Of a stretch of DNA of 58,763 nt, positions 43,513-52,527 are shown one piece after another. Made by a program: the position numbers and the translations under genes. Position 1 is the stretch's first letter. Every line of letters begins with the position of its first letter. The stretch is from Ruminococcus sp. (GTDB lineage: Bacteria > Bacillota > Clostridia > Oscillospirales > Acutalibacteraceae), in the NCBI GenBank assembly GCA_022779485.1, contig JALFTC010000004.1, forward strand, positions 1 through 58,763, given 5' to 3'. Under the pieces are notes generated by a model. That model was given only the letters and a program-made list of their open reading frames with translations, had not been told where the DNA came from and ran no database searches.

Positions 43513-44796
43513 ATGAAATATTCAGATATGACAAAATCCCAACTTTTGGAAGAAAAGAAATATCTCGAACAAAAGTACAACGATTACAAGGCAATGAACC
43601 TCAGCCTTGATATGTCAAGAGGTAAGCCGGGCAGTGACCAGCTTGACTTGTCTGTTAAGATGCTTGACATTGTAAATTCAGGTCACAGCTGTCAAACAGC
43701 ATCAGGACTTGACTGTCGTAACTACGGACTCCTTGACGGACTTCCATCAATCAAGGTGATTTTCTCACAAATGCTCCAGGTTCAGCCGGAGATGATTATG
43801 GTTGGCGGTAACTCCTCACTAAATATGATGTTCGACACAATTTCAACATTTATGGTGAAATCTCCTGTTGAGGGTGAAAAGCCTTGGCTTGAGGTTAAGA
43901 ACAGAAAATTCCTCTGTCCATCTCCCGGATATGACAGACATTTTGGTATCACAGAGTATTTTGGCTTTGAAATGATTACCATTCCTATGACAAACGAAGG
44001 CCCCGATATGGATATGGTTGAGGAGCTTGTTGCAAATGACGACTCAATCAAGGGCATTTGGTGCGTTCCAAAGTACAGCAACCCACAGGGCATTACTTAC
44101 AGTGACGAAACTGTTAAGAGATTTGCATCCTTAAAGCCAAAGGCAAAGGACTTTAGAATTTTCTGGGATGACGCATACTGTATCCACGATATTACAGATA
44201 CTCCCGACAATCTTTTAAGCATTATGGGCGAATGTGAAAAGACAGGCAATGTGGATTTGCCAATCCTTTTCTGTTCAACCTCAAAAATCACATTCCCCGG
44301 TAGCGGTGTAGCCGCAATGGCTGCCTCTGCCAACAATATGAAGATGCTTAAGAATAAATATAAGTATCAGACAATCGGCTACGACAAAATCAATATGCTC
44401 CGCCATGTTCACTTCTTCGGCGACTTTGACGGTGTAAAGGAACATATGAAAAAGCACAAAGCAATCCTTAAGCCAAAGTTTGACGAGGTACTGAAACAGC
44501 TTAATAAGCATGTAAAGGAAACAGGCGTTGCCTCTTGGAACGAGCCTAACGGCGGTTACTTTGTTACAGTTGATGTAATGGAGGGCACAGCAAAGAGAGT
44601 TGTTTCACTTTGCAAAGAGGCAGGAGTAATCCTAACTGACGCCGGTGCAACATATCCTTACGGAAATGACCCTAAGGACAGCAACATCAGAATTGCTCCG
44701 TCATTCCCGCCAAAGTACGAGCTTACAAATGCAATGGACATCTTCTGCGTTGCAACAAAGCTTGCAGCAGTAGATAAACTTCTCGAAAATATGTAA
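43513..44796 (+). CDS. PLP-dependent class I/II aminotransferase (aspartate/alanine-glyoxylate-type)
   Basis: 427 residues; AAGGAGAA precedes the ATG. It belongs to the family often described as 'aminotransferase class I/II' with the opening 'LSLDMSRGKPGSDQLDLS'. 'WCVPKYSNPQGITYS', 'WDDAYCIHDI' and 'STSKITFPGSGVAAMA' (PLP Lys) are the substrate, cofactor and Schiff-base motifs; 'SNIRIAPSFPP' carries the C-terminal Arg that binds the carboxylate. The exact amino donor is not readable from the sequence; aspartate or an alpha-amino acid is likely. It is a single-gene unit. Confidence 0.88.
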   Translation: MKYSDMTKSQLLEEKKYLEQKYNDYKAMNLSLDMSRGKPGSDQLDLSVKMLDIVNSGHSCQTASGLDCRNYGLLDGLPSIKVIFSQMLQVQPEMIMVGGNSSLNMMFDTISTFMVKSPVEGEKPWLEVKNRKFLCPSPGYDRHFGITEYFGFEMITIPMTNEGPDMDMVEELVANDDSIKGIWCVPKYSNPQGITYSDETVKRFASLKPKAKDFRIFWDDAYCIHDITDTPDNLLSIMGECEKTGNVDLPILFCSTSKITFPGSGVAAMAASANNMKMLKNKYKYQTIGYDKINMLRHVHFFGDFDGVKEHMKKHKAILKPKFDEVLKQLNKHVKETGVASWNEPNGGYFVTVDVMEGTAKRVVSLCKEAGVILTDAGATYPYGNDPKDSNIRIAPSFPPKYELTNAMDIFCVATKLAAVDKLLENM

Positions 44797-44918
44797 TAAA
44801 TTTTTAATAGGTTACAGAATTTTTACTTACTTTTATATGATTGCACAATAATTATACCTGTATTTTGTATTATTTTACAAAAAAACATTATTAATTTATT
44901 AAATATTTGATGAATCCA

Positions 44919-44947
44919 TTGACTTTTTTATCTAAAAAAAGTATAAT
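44919..44947 (+). promoter_or_regulatory. Promoter of secDF, with leader hairpins
   Basis: TTGACT, a 17-bp spacer and a perfect TATAAT. The leader to 45035 contains CTCTG/CAGAG (44951-44983) and TTCTGT/ACAGAA (44989-45010) hairpins that might regulate expression; no known RNA family is recognised. Confidence 0.7.
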
Positions 44948-45034
44948 TTACTCTGTTATGTTCTGGTTTAGAATATGGCAGAGTAATTTTCTGTCGTACA
45001 TATCACAGAATAAAAAATTTTTGGAGGAAAAGGC

Positions 45035-46438
45035 ATGAAAAGAATTCCAAAGCCTGTATTCTTCATTGTCGCAATCCTGCTTTTACTGTTTTCTTACACA
45101 GCAATTTTCGGTGTATCCTACTACACAGGTGATGTTAAGCACACAGTAATTAAGGGAATTAACGACATCAGATGGGGAATAGACATCCAGGGCGGCGTTG
45201 AGGCAACATTTGTTCCAGCCGAAGATGTGGATGCCACAGATGAACAGCTTGAATCAGCAAAATCAATTATTGAAACTCGTATGATTTCAAGCGGTATTAC
45301 AGATTACGAACTTTACACAGATAGCGGTACTGACAGCATTATCGTTCGTTTCCCTTGGAAAGAGGGTCAAAAGGACACAGATGCAGGTAAGGCTATTGAA
45401 GAAATCAGCTCAACAGCAAAGCTGACTTTCCGTCCCGGCAATTCATACACAGAAACAAAGATGAATTCAAAGGGCGAGGCTGTTTGTGTTGGTCCTAAGG
45501 ACGACACAGCAACAGTTCTTATGGACGGTTCAGCGGTTAAGTCTGCTTCTGCAGCTCCTGACCCTGAAAACGCAGAGCAGTTTGTTGTTAACCTTAAGCT
45601 AAATGCTGATGGTACAAAAACCTTTGCCGACATTACCAAAAAGTATGTCAATCAGGTTGTATCAATTTGGATGGATGACGAAATGTTGTCTGCTCCTACA
45701 ATCGACGAAGAAATCACAGGCGGTGAAGCTCAGATTTCCGGTAACTTTGATGCAGAGTCAGCAGCAACACTTGCTAACCAAATCAATGGCGGTGCACTTC
45801 CATTCTCACTTAAAACAGAGTCATACGGCGAAATTTCTCCAACACTTGGTGAGAATTCCCTTATAGCTATGGCTATTGCAGGTGTTATTGCACTTACAAT
45901 TATTTCTCTGTTTATGATTGTTATGTACAGACTCCCCGGTGTTGTTGCAGTTATTGCACTTCTCGGTCAGGTTGGTTTGTCTATTGCGGCAATTTCAAGA
46001 TACTTCACAGTGTTCAACTCCTTTACAATGACCCTGCCCGGTATTGCAGGTATCATTCTTTCAATCGGTATGGGTGTTGACGCAAATGTTATCACAGCCG
46101 AAAGAATTAAGGAAGAATTTAAGTCAGGTAAAACACTTGACGGTGCTATTGATAGAGGTACAAAGAACTCACTGTCTGCTATCATTGACGGTAATATGAC
46201 AGTTGTTATTGTTTCTATTATCCTTCTCCTTGTATTCGGTAGCACAAACATTCTTTCATTTATCTTTGGTGCTTCTACCACAGGTACAATCTACGCCTTT
46301 GGTTATACTCTCCTTATGGGTGTTATTTCCAACTTTATTATGGGCGTATTCCTCTCAAGAGTTATGCTCAAGAGCCTGTGCGGAATCAAGTGCGTAAGAA
46401 AGAGATGGCTGTTTGGAGGTGCAAAGAATAATGAATAA
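45035..46438 (+). CDS. secD: Protein translocase subunit SecD
   Basis: 467 residues; TTGGAGGAA lies before the ATG. The N-terminal helix is at about 6-28. 'GIDIQGGVEATF' is the D1 signature of SecD, the P1 domain (about 50-260) lies outside the membrane, and five helices follow with 'PGIAGIILSIGMGVDANVITAERIKEE' (D5/D6 region with the proton-relay Asp). SecDF uses the proton-motive force to help complete secretion through SecYEG, which matters for the many secreted proteins nearby. Its 3' end overlaps secF by 8 bases. Confidence 0.95.
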   Translation: MKRIPKPVFFIVAILLLLFSYTAIFGVSYYTGDVKHTVIKGINDIRWGIDIQGGVEATFVPAEDVDATDEQLESAKSIIETRMISSGITDYELYTDSGTDSIIVRFPWKEGQKDTDAGKAIEEISSTAKLTFRPGNSYTETKMNSKGEAVCVGPKDDTATVLMDGSAVKSASAAPDPENAEQFVVNLKLNADGTKTFADITKKYVNQVVSIWMDDEMLSAPTIDEEITGGEAQISGNFDAESAATLANQINGGALPFSLKTESYGEISPTLGENSLIAMAIAGVIALTIISLFMIVMYRLPGVVAVIALLGQVGLSIAAISRYFTVFNSFTMTLPGIAGIILSIGMGVDANVITAERIKEEFKSGKTLDGAIDRGTKNSLSAIIDGNMTVVIVSIILLLVFGSTNILSFIFGASTTGTIYAFGYTLLMGVISNFIMGVFLSRVMLKSLCGIKCVRKRWLFGGAKNNE

Positions 46439-47378
46439 TAGGTTACTTCGTTTTACTAAATTCAGCAAGGTTTTCTTTGGTATCTCCCTTAGCATCATCT
46501 TTATCGGTATTATCTTCAACTTCATCTTCGGAACACAGCTTGACATTCAGTTCAGAGGCGGTTCTTACATAAGATATTCCTATGTTGGTGATGTTGACCA
46601 AAATGATTTAACTGACTTAATTCAGGATAATACAAAGGAGAATATCACTGTTTCTTACAGTACAGATATGCTCTCCAATACAGAAAATAAGCAGGCATAC
46701 ACAGCTCGTGTTGAATTTGCAGGTAATAAGGCAATTACAACAGAACAGCAACAAAGTCTTACAAAGGCTTTGCAAAAGGCATATCCTGACGCAAGCTTTA
46801 AGGTTCAGGAGTCCTCTGCAATCCAAAGTACAATGGGCTTTAAGTTCCTTATGAAGTGTCTTGCAGCGGTTGCCATTGCTTGTCTGCTGATGGTACTCTA
46901 TGTAACAATCCGTTTCCGTCGTATCGGTGGTTTGTCAGCCGGTGTTATGGCTCTTGTTGCATTGTTCCACGATGTTGCAATGATTTACTTTATGTATGTA
47001 ATCTTCCAGATGCCAATCGACTCAAACTTCATTGCAGTTGTTCTTATGATTCTCGGTTACTCACTTAACGATACAATCGTTATCTACGACCGTGTTCGTG
47101 AAGAAAGACGCAGGCTCGGTGCAAAGGAAGAAATCGGCTATGTGTTCGATTTAAGTGCAACAAAGGTTATGAAGAGAACAATTTGTACTTCTATCACAAC
47201 ACTTATTGCAATAGGTACAGTTCTTGTTGTTTCATTGGTATTTAACATTGATTCTGTTACAAGCTTTGCTCTTCCAATGATGATTGGTGTAGTTTCCGGT
47301 TGTTACAGTTCTATATGTATTGCCGGTCCTCTTTGGGTTATTTGGCAAAGACACAAAAAGAAAGTCGGCAAGAAATAA
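46431..47378 (+). CDS. secF: Protein translocase subunit SecF
   Basis: 315 residues from the ATG at 46431 (GGAGGT 10 bases upstream; a TTG at 46413 overlaps that site). It shows 'LDIQFRGGSYIRY' (D1-like), six helices and the SecF signature 'VLMILGYSLNDTIVIYDRVREERR'. It forms a complex with SecD. The overlap gives coupled translation and equal amounts. The subunits are separate here, as in many clostridia, not fused as in Bacillus. Confidence 0.95.
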   Translation: MNNRLLRFTKFSKVFFGISLSIIFIGIIFNFIFGTQLDIQFRGGSYIRYSYVGDVDQNDLTDLIQDNTKENITVSYSTDMLSNTENKQAYTARVEFAGNKAITTEQQQSLTKALQKAYPDASFKVQESSAIQSTMGFKFLMKCLAAVAIACLLMVLYVTIRFRRIGGLSAGVMALVALFHDVAMIYFMYVIFQMPIDSNFIAVVLMILGYSLNDTIVIYDRVREERRRLGAKEEIGYVFDLSATKVMKRTICTSITTLIAIGTVLVVSLVFNIDSVTSFALPMMIGVVSGCYSSICIAGPLWVIWQRHKKKVGKK

Positions 47379-47421
47379 TCATATATTTTCTTGTTCTTGG
47401 CTTTATGAAATTCAAATTCTC

Positions 47422-47450
47422 AAGGGCGGTTTATCCGCCCTTATTTTTTA
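47422..47450 (+). terminator. Terminator of secDF
   Basis: AAGGGCGG-TTTAT-CCGCCCTT followed by ATTTTTTA. Confidence 0.92.
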
Positions 47451-47468
47451 ATGATGATAGGTGATGTT

Positions 47469-48380
47469 ATGAAAAGGCTTTTGTCCCTTTTATTTATTGT
47501 AACTATAATCTTCTCCACCACAGCCTGTGGCAAAACAGAAGACAGTGACAAGCTATCCGTTGTGGCAACAATTTTCCCTTACTATGACTTTGCAAACAAA
47601 ATCTCAAACGGACTTGCAGAAGTAAAAATGCTCATTTCTCCCGGAAGTGACATTCATTCCTATGAGCCAACTCCCTCGGATATTTCTGCGGTGGAAAACT
47701 GCGATTTGTTCATCTATAACGGAGGAGAAAGCGACGCTTGGGTTGACTCAATGCTTAATTCCTTAGGAGAAAATAAACCTAATACTCTAAGAATGATGGA
47801 CTTTGTCACACCTCTTACAGAGGTTGATGCCGACCACAAAGAGGGTGAAGGGTTTGACGAGCATATCTGGTTAAGTCCCACAAACGCACAAAATCTTTTG
47901 GGTATTATCGGAACAGAGATGGGCGAGCTTGATGTTAAAAACCAGTCAACCTACAAAAGCAATTACACCTCATATATGAACGAAATTTCCGCAGTAAGCA
48001 GTACAATTCAGTCTGCCGTAGATTCAGCGGATAGCAAAAAGATAATTGTAGGGGACAGATTCCCTATGCTTTATTTCACTAACAGGTACGGCATAGAATG
48101 GGAATGTGCTTTCCCCGGTTGCAGTTCAGAAACAGAACCAAGCCTTTCCCGTATGTCAGCCCTCAAGAAAACTATCAAAGATGAAAAGGTAAAATCCATT
48201 ATCAAGCTGGATATGTCCGGCAACAATGTTGCAGATACCCTTGCAGACGAAACCGGTGCAAAGGTTGTAACATTCTATCCCTGCGAAACCATTTCAAATG
48301 AAGATTTTGGCAGGGGAGAAACCTATGCAACACTTATGACTAGGAATATGACAGCCATCAAGGAGGCACTTTCCCGATGA
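47469..48380 (+). CDS. znuA: Zinc/manganese-type ABC transporter, substrate-binding lipoprotein
   Basis: 303 residues from the ATG at 47469 (AGGTGAT upstream; earlier ATGs lie within the terminator tail). The lipoprotein signal ends in 'TTACGK'. Family motifs are 'VVATIFPYYDFANKI', 'SPGSDIHSYEPTPSD' (metal His), 'DEHIWLSPTNAQ' (second His), and 'CSSETEPSLSRM'. The His-rich loop is short (DADHKEGEGFDEH). The metal is Zn or Mn; the two-His pattern in DxHxYEP favours zinc but is not decisive. It starts a znuA-znuC-znuB operon, and the next gene overlaps its stop by 4 bases. Confidence 0.9.
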   Translation: MKRLLSLLFIVTIIFSTTACGKTEDSDKLSVVATIFPYYDFANKISNGLAEVKMLISPGSDIHSYEPTPSDISAVENCDLFIYNGGESDAWVDSMLNSLGENKPNTLRMMDFVTPLTEVDADHKEGEGFDEHIWLSPTNAQNLLGIIGTEMGELDVKNQSTYKSNYTSYMNEISAVSSTIQSAVDSADSKKIIVGDRFPMLYFTNRYGIEWECAFPGCSSETEPSLSRMSALKKTIKDEKVKSIIKLDMSGNNVADTLADETGAKVVTFYPCETISNEDFGRGETYATLMTRNMTAIKEALSR

Positions 48381-49114
48381 AACTCATTGATGTTAACAGC
48401 GTTACAATGGGTTATGAGGGTGTGCCTGTAATCACAGACCTTTCTTTCAGTATTTCAAAGGGGGACTACCTTTGCATAGTTGGTGAAAACGGAAGCGGTA
48501 AAACCACCTTGATGAAGGGGATTTTAGGACTGAATTCTCCCTTAAAGGGAGAGATTGTCTATAACGAAATTGACAAAAACCAAATCGGCTATCTACCACA
48601 AAAGAAGAACATTCAAAAGGATTTCCCTGCCTCTGTAATGGAGGTTGTCCTTTCGGGATGCGTCAACCGCAAAGGTCATATTTTCCACAATAATGCAGAT
48701 AAGGAATTAGCGATTAAAAACCTAAGTATGGTAAAAATGGAGAATATGAAGAAACGCTCCTTTAGTCAGCTTTCGGGAGGACAACAGCAAAGAGTCCTTT
48801 TGGCAAGGGCACTCTGTGCAACAGAAAAGTTGATTCTCCTTGACGAGCCTGTAACAGGTCTTGACCCCCTTGCAACTGTTGATATGTACAACCTGATTAA
48901 GGAGATTAACAAGCTTGGAATAACTGTAATTATGGTTACCCACGACATCAACAGCGCTGTTCGTCAGGCAAGTCATATACTCCACATTTCATCAAACTCA
49001 AACTTTTTCGGAACAGCCCACCAGTATATCCACAGCGATATTGGCAAGGATTTTCTACTTACGGAATGTCCATGTGATGTGTGTGCCCATTCCCACAAAA
49101 AGGAGGGAGAATGA
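48377..49114 (+). CDS. znuC: Metal ABC transporter ATPase with Cys/His tail
   Basis: 245 residues; its ATG overlaps the receptor gene stop. Walker A GENGSGKTT (about 35-43), 'SQLSGGQQQRVLLARAL' (signature), Walker B LILLDEP and 'IIMVTHDI'-type switch His are intact. The C-terminus ends 'TECPCDVCAHSHKKEGE', with three Cys and two His in 12 residues, a possible metal sensor in the cytoplasm. It energises zinc or manganese import with the adjacent permease. Confidence 0.94.
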   Translation: MKLIDVNSVTMGYEGVPVITDLSFSISKGDYLCIVGENGSGKTTLMKGILGLNSPLKGEIVYNEIDKNQIGYLPQKKNIQKDFPASVMEVVLSGCVNRKGHIFHNNADKELAIKNLSMVKMENMKKRSFSQLSGGQQQRVLLARALCATEKLILLDEPVTGLDPLATVDMYNLIKEINKLGITVIMVTHDINSAVRQASHILHISSNSNFFGTAHQYIHSDIGKDFLLTECPCDVCAHSHKKEGE

Positions 49115-49914
49115 TGTTTGATTTGTTTTCAAATTTCATCACAAGGGCAGTGACTGTTGGCGCACTTGTTTCCCTTTGTGCCGCATTACTGGGTGCAATC
49201 CTTGTGCTAAAGCGTTATTCTATGATAGGTGACGGACTAAGCCATGTAGGCTTTGGAGCCATAGCCGTTGGTGCGGCGGCAAACCTTACTCCAATTTATT
49301 TCGCCTTGCCAATGGTGGTTATATCCGCTTTTGTGCTACTGAAAATGTCCTCCAACAGCAAAATGAGTGGTGACTCCGCAATAGCCATAATCAGCTCATC
49401 ATCCCTTGCAATAGGTATCACTGTTTGCTCGGTAACAGGTATGAACTCCGACCTGAACAGCTATCTTTTCGGCTCAATCTTAGCCACAAGTAAGTCGGAT
49501 GCTGTCTTTGCAATAATTTTGTCTGTCATCATAATAGGATGCTTTTTCCTGTTCTATAACAAAATTTTTGCTGTCACCTTTGACGAGGACTTTTCAAAGG
49601 CGACAGGCGTCAGAACAAATGCATACAATATGCTGATTGCAGTTTTAACCGCATTAACAATAGTAATCGGTATGAGAATTATGGGAACACTGCTTATTTC
49701 AGCATTGATAATTTTCCCATCCCTTACCTCAATGCGTATTTTCAGGAGTTTTCGTTCCGTAATAATCAGCTCGGTAGTAGTTTCGCTATTTTGCTTTTTT
49801 ACAGGAATGATGATTTCCTTTTCCTTTGACACCCCAACAGGCGCAACGGTAGTCCTTGTAAACCTTGCATTATTCATAGTATTTTGGGTTGTTTCAAAGG
49901 TGCTTAAAAGATAA
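49111..49914 (+). CDS. znuB: Metal ABC transporter permease
   Basis: 267 residues from ATGATG at 49111 (AGGAGGGA at 49101 upstream; the second ATG at 49114 has the better spacing), overlapping znuC's stop. It has about eight membrane segments, with 'RYSMIGDGLSHVGFGAIAVG' (conserved ZnuB/MntB motif) and 'IVIGMRIMGTLLISALIIFPSL'. It completes the znuACB importer. A terminator lies within the end of the convergent gene. Confidence 0.92.
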   Translation: MMFDLFSNFITRAVTVGALVSLCAALLGAILVLKRYSMIGDGLSHVGFGAIAVGAAANLTPIYFALPMVVISAFVLLKMSSNSKMSGDSAIAIISSSSLAIGITVCSVTGMNSDLNSYLFGSILATSKSDAVFAIILSVIIIGCFFLFYNKIFAVTFDEDFSKATGVRTNAYNMLIAVLTALTIVIGMRIMGTLLISALIIFPSLTSMRIFRSFRSVIISSVVVSLFCFFTGMMISFSFDTPTGATVVLVNLALFIVFWVVSKVLKR

Positions 49915-49932
49915 AATATAAAATAAAATTTT

Positions 49933-50313
49933 CTAAAAAATATTGTCACCGTAAGGCAGTTCATTTGTGTATAGCACAATGAACTGTCTTTTTATTTTGT
50001 CAATGTCCGACAAAAAGTCATTTTTGCTTTCCTCACTTGAAAGGTCTGAAAGCTCTGCAATATTCATACTAAGCTCGTCAAGTACAGAGTGTTCAAGTAG
50101 GTAGTTCAGCTTTTTCTCCTTTTCATTCCATTTGTTTTCAAGTTCCTTACCAAGTCTTTTTGCCCTATTGTAGTCCTCCTGTTCAACAGCAGTTCTCGCC
50201 TCGTCAATAGTCTTTATAAAGGTGTTGTAGCTGTTTCTCACCGCAATAAACTCTGTAAAACTAATGCCCAGTGCAATAATCACAAGCACAAGTGCATACC
50301 AAAGTCTTTTCAC
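49933..50313 (-). CDS. DUF4363-family single-pass protein
   Basis: 126 residues. One N-terminal membrane helix (about 5-24) is followed by a charged, helical external part ('ARTAVEQEDYNRAKRLGKELENKWNEKEKK'). This family is usually found beside a DUF421 (YetF) gene in spore-formers, as here with a 1-base gap. Its function is unknown; the pairing and the divergent ger operon suggest a spore-membrane role. The 3' end overlaps the znu terminator on the opposite strand. Confidence 0.8.
   Translation of the reverse strand: MKRLWYALVLVIIALGISFTEFIAVRNSYNTFIKTIDEARTAVEQEDYNRAKRLGKELENKWNEKEKKLNYLLEHSVLDELSMNIAELSDLSSEESKNDFLSDIDKIKRQFIVLYTNELPYGDNIF
49953..49995 (+). terminator. Plus-strand terminator of znuACB inside a convergent gene
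   Basis: AAGGCAGTTCATT pairs with AATGAACTGTCTT (one wobble), followed by TTTTATTTTG. It ends znuACB transcription but lies inside the 3' coding end of the DUF4363 gene on the other strand. Confidence 0.8.
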
Positions 50314-50314
50314 A

Positions 50315-50983
50315 TCAGTCCCTCCTTATTATGTTGTACTCTTTATCCCTGTTTGCCGTCATAATAAACACTTCGTCAATGGTAATGTCATTTTCCCTTA
50401 GTACGCTGTCAACCCATTCCTTAGTCAAACTGCAAAGCTCCAGTGAATTTGACAGATAGCGAGAATCGTTTATCACAACAGCCTCAATGCCTTTGTCGGG
50501 GATTTTTATGCCCAAGTCCTCCGCCGATGGTGTCCTCTTGTCAGGCTTTTCCAGTACACTGACATCACCATTAGTTTCAACAATGCAGTACTGCACATCC
50601 TCTAAGGAGAAAATACCCTGTTGCCTTAGCTGAACGCACAAATCCTCTGTTGTCATTCTAAGCCTTCTCATTTGGTCTTGGAGAATTTTTCCGTCCTTAA
50701 TCACCATTTCAGGAGAACCGCATACAATTTTCCGAAAATTCCCGCTTTTAAGCATAATAACCGAAAACAGTATCTCCAAAGAAATCAGTATCAGTATTGG
50801 CACAATTCCCGAAAGCAAAGGCTGACCTGTGTTCTGCATAGGAATAACTGCAATGTCGGAGATTAACAGAGTTATAACAAGCTCGCTTGTCTGCATCTCC
50901 GAAAGCTGTCTTTTGCCCATAATCCTAAGGGCAAGGAGAATAAAAATGTAAAGAATTACTGTCCTAATAATTGAAATTAACAT
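50315..50983 (-). CDS. YetF / DUF421-family membrane protein
   Basis: 222 residues from the ATG at 50983, preceded by GGTGAT 4 bases upstream; the longer frame to 51031 starts within the divergent promoter region. Three N-terminal helices (about 4-75) are followed by the DUF421 soluble domain ('SELVITLLISDIAVIPM', 'VVINDSRYLSNSLELCSLTKEWVDSVL'). DUF421 proteins are linked to spore membrane properties and heat resistance in bacilli. It is operon-mate to DUF4363 and diverges from the ger genes. Confidence 0.88.
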   Translation of the reverse strand: MLISIIRTVILYIFILLALRIMGKRQLSEMQTSELVITLLISDIAVIPMQNTGQPLLSGIVPILILISLEILFSVIMLKSGNFRKIVCGSPEMVIKDGKILQDQMRRLRMTTEDLCVQLRQQGIFSLEDVQYCIVETNGDVSVLEKPDKRTPSAEDLGIKIPDKGIEAVVINDSRYLSNSLELCSLTKEWVDSVLRENDITIDEVFIMTANRDKEYNIIRRD

Positions 50984-51075
50984 AAAATCACCATTAATAT
51001 CATTTCTCCCAAAACCAATATCATACATCAATGTATAATTTATCTTTTTTTCAAAACTATAATAATGGTGATAAA

Positions 51076-52527
51076 ATGTATAATGATTTGAACGAAAATA
51101 TAGAATACTTAAAAAATCTCACTGACAAATCAGCAGATTTTACTGTGCGAAATATGGTTCTCCGTGACGGAACAGCTGTTGCTATCATTACAATAGAGGG
51201 AATGGTGAACAAGGACGGACTTGCACTTTCCGTAACAAATCCCCTTGTAAGCATTGTCATACCTGATGGTGTGAACAAGTACGAGTTTATCCGTGACAGA
51301 GTGCTTACTTCAAGCGAAATTGTAGAGATAGACACCTTCAATCAGTTGATAGAATTTTCAATGTCAGGCTTTGCAGTTGTTGCCGTTGACGGTTACAGCA
51401 AAATGCTTGTTGTGGGAATACAGGGATTTTCTTTCAGAAGTGTTTCCGAGCCGTCCTCAGAGATGGTGTTCAGAGGCAGTCGTGAGGGCTTTACAGAGCC
51501 GTTAAGAATAAATATGACACTTATCCGCAGAAGGATAAAAAGTCCTGACCTTGTGTTCAAAACTATGACTACGGGTGACTTGTCAAACACACAAATATGC
51601 CTTTGCTACCTGAAGTCAGCGGTATCAAAGAAAATTCTTGACGAGCTGATACGCAGACTAAAGAACATTCGCCTTGACACCATACTTGCGTCAGGCTACC
51701 TTGTTTCTTACCTTGGTGACAACAACCACAACACCTTAATTTCCACAGTAGGTGTAACAGAACGCCCCGACACACTTTGCGGAAAAATCACAGAGGGGAG
51801 AATAGGCGTCCTTGTTGACGGAACACCCTCTGCAATAGTAGTGCCACATCTGTTTATTGAGAATTTCCAAAGCTTTGACGACTACTCAAACCGACCTTAT
51901 TTTTCCACCTTTATACGAATATTAAAGTACATTTCATTCCTGTTTGCTCTTTATCTGCCCGGACTATTTGTAGCAATAACAAATTTTCAGCCGGAGTATA
52001 TTCCAAGGGGACTATTAAACCATATAGTTTCATCCCTTGAAACAACACCCTTTCCACTTGTATTAGAGGTACTGCTTGTAACATTTATGTACGAGGTTAT
52101 GCGTGAGGCAGGACTTCGACTTCCAAAGCCCCTTGGTCACGCTGTGGGAATTGTGGGCGCACTTGTAATCGGGGAAACAGGTGTATCGGCAGGTCTTATC
52201 TGTGCAACAACCTTGATAATAGTAGCCTTTTCAGCAATATGCTCCTATGTTATCCCCGAGCTTTACGGGGCAATTACCGTATTAAGATTTATTTTCATCA
52301 TTGTTGGCGGAGTATTCGGCTTTTTTGGAATAGTCCTTGCGTCCCTTGTTGTCACGGTGTCGATTGCATCCCTTAGGAGCTTTGGAGTACCGTTCCTTTC
52401 ACCAATAGCGCCAATTTCAAAGGGTGTTATTTCAGACAATTTTATAAGGGCAGACTGGCACAGACTTTCAAAGAATAAAATAAAAGTTCAAAATATGGAG
52501 GGGGCAGAGGATGATTTTAAACAATAA
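51076..52527 (+). CDS. gerAA: Spore germinant receptor subunit A (GerA family)
   Basis: 483 residues from the ATG at 51076 with GGTGAT upstream. The N-terminal soluble half has 'DLVFKTMTTGDLSNTQICLCYL', and the C-terminal half has about five membrane segments with 'PLGHAVGIVGALVIGETGVSAGL' and the GerA-family C-terminal basic tail. It is the ligand-sensing A subunit of a nutrient receptor in the inner spore membrane. It overlaps the B-subunit gene by 17 bases. The germinant cannot be predicted. Confidence 0.93.
   Translation: MYNDLNENIEYLKNLTDKSADFTVRNMVLRDGTAVAIITIEGMVNKDGLALSVTNPLVSIVIPDGVNKYEFIRDRVLTSSEIVEIDTFNQLIEFSMSGFAVVAVDGYSKMLVVGIQGFSFRSVSEPSSEMVFRGSREGFTEPLRINMTLIRRRIKSPDLVFKTMTTGDLSNTQICLCYLKSAVSKKILDELIRRLKNIRLDTILASGYLVSYLGDNNHNTLISTVGVTERPDTLCGKITEGRIGVLVDGTPSAIVVPHLFIENFQSFDDYSNRPYFSTFIRILKYISFLFALYLPGLFVAITNFQPEYIPRGLLNHIVSSLETTPFPLVLEVLLVTFMYEVMREAGLRLPKPLGHAVGIVGALVIGETGVSAGLICATTLIIVAFSAICSYVIPELYGAITVLRFIFIIVGGVFGFFGIVLASLVVTVSIASLRSFGVPFLSPIAPISKGVISDNFIRADWHRLSKNKIKVQNMEGAEDDFKQ

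Noticed and set aside
44941..45034. Known regulatory RNA before secD
   Set aside because: Two weak hairpins only; no match to an RNA class I can name.
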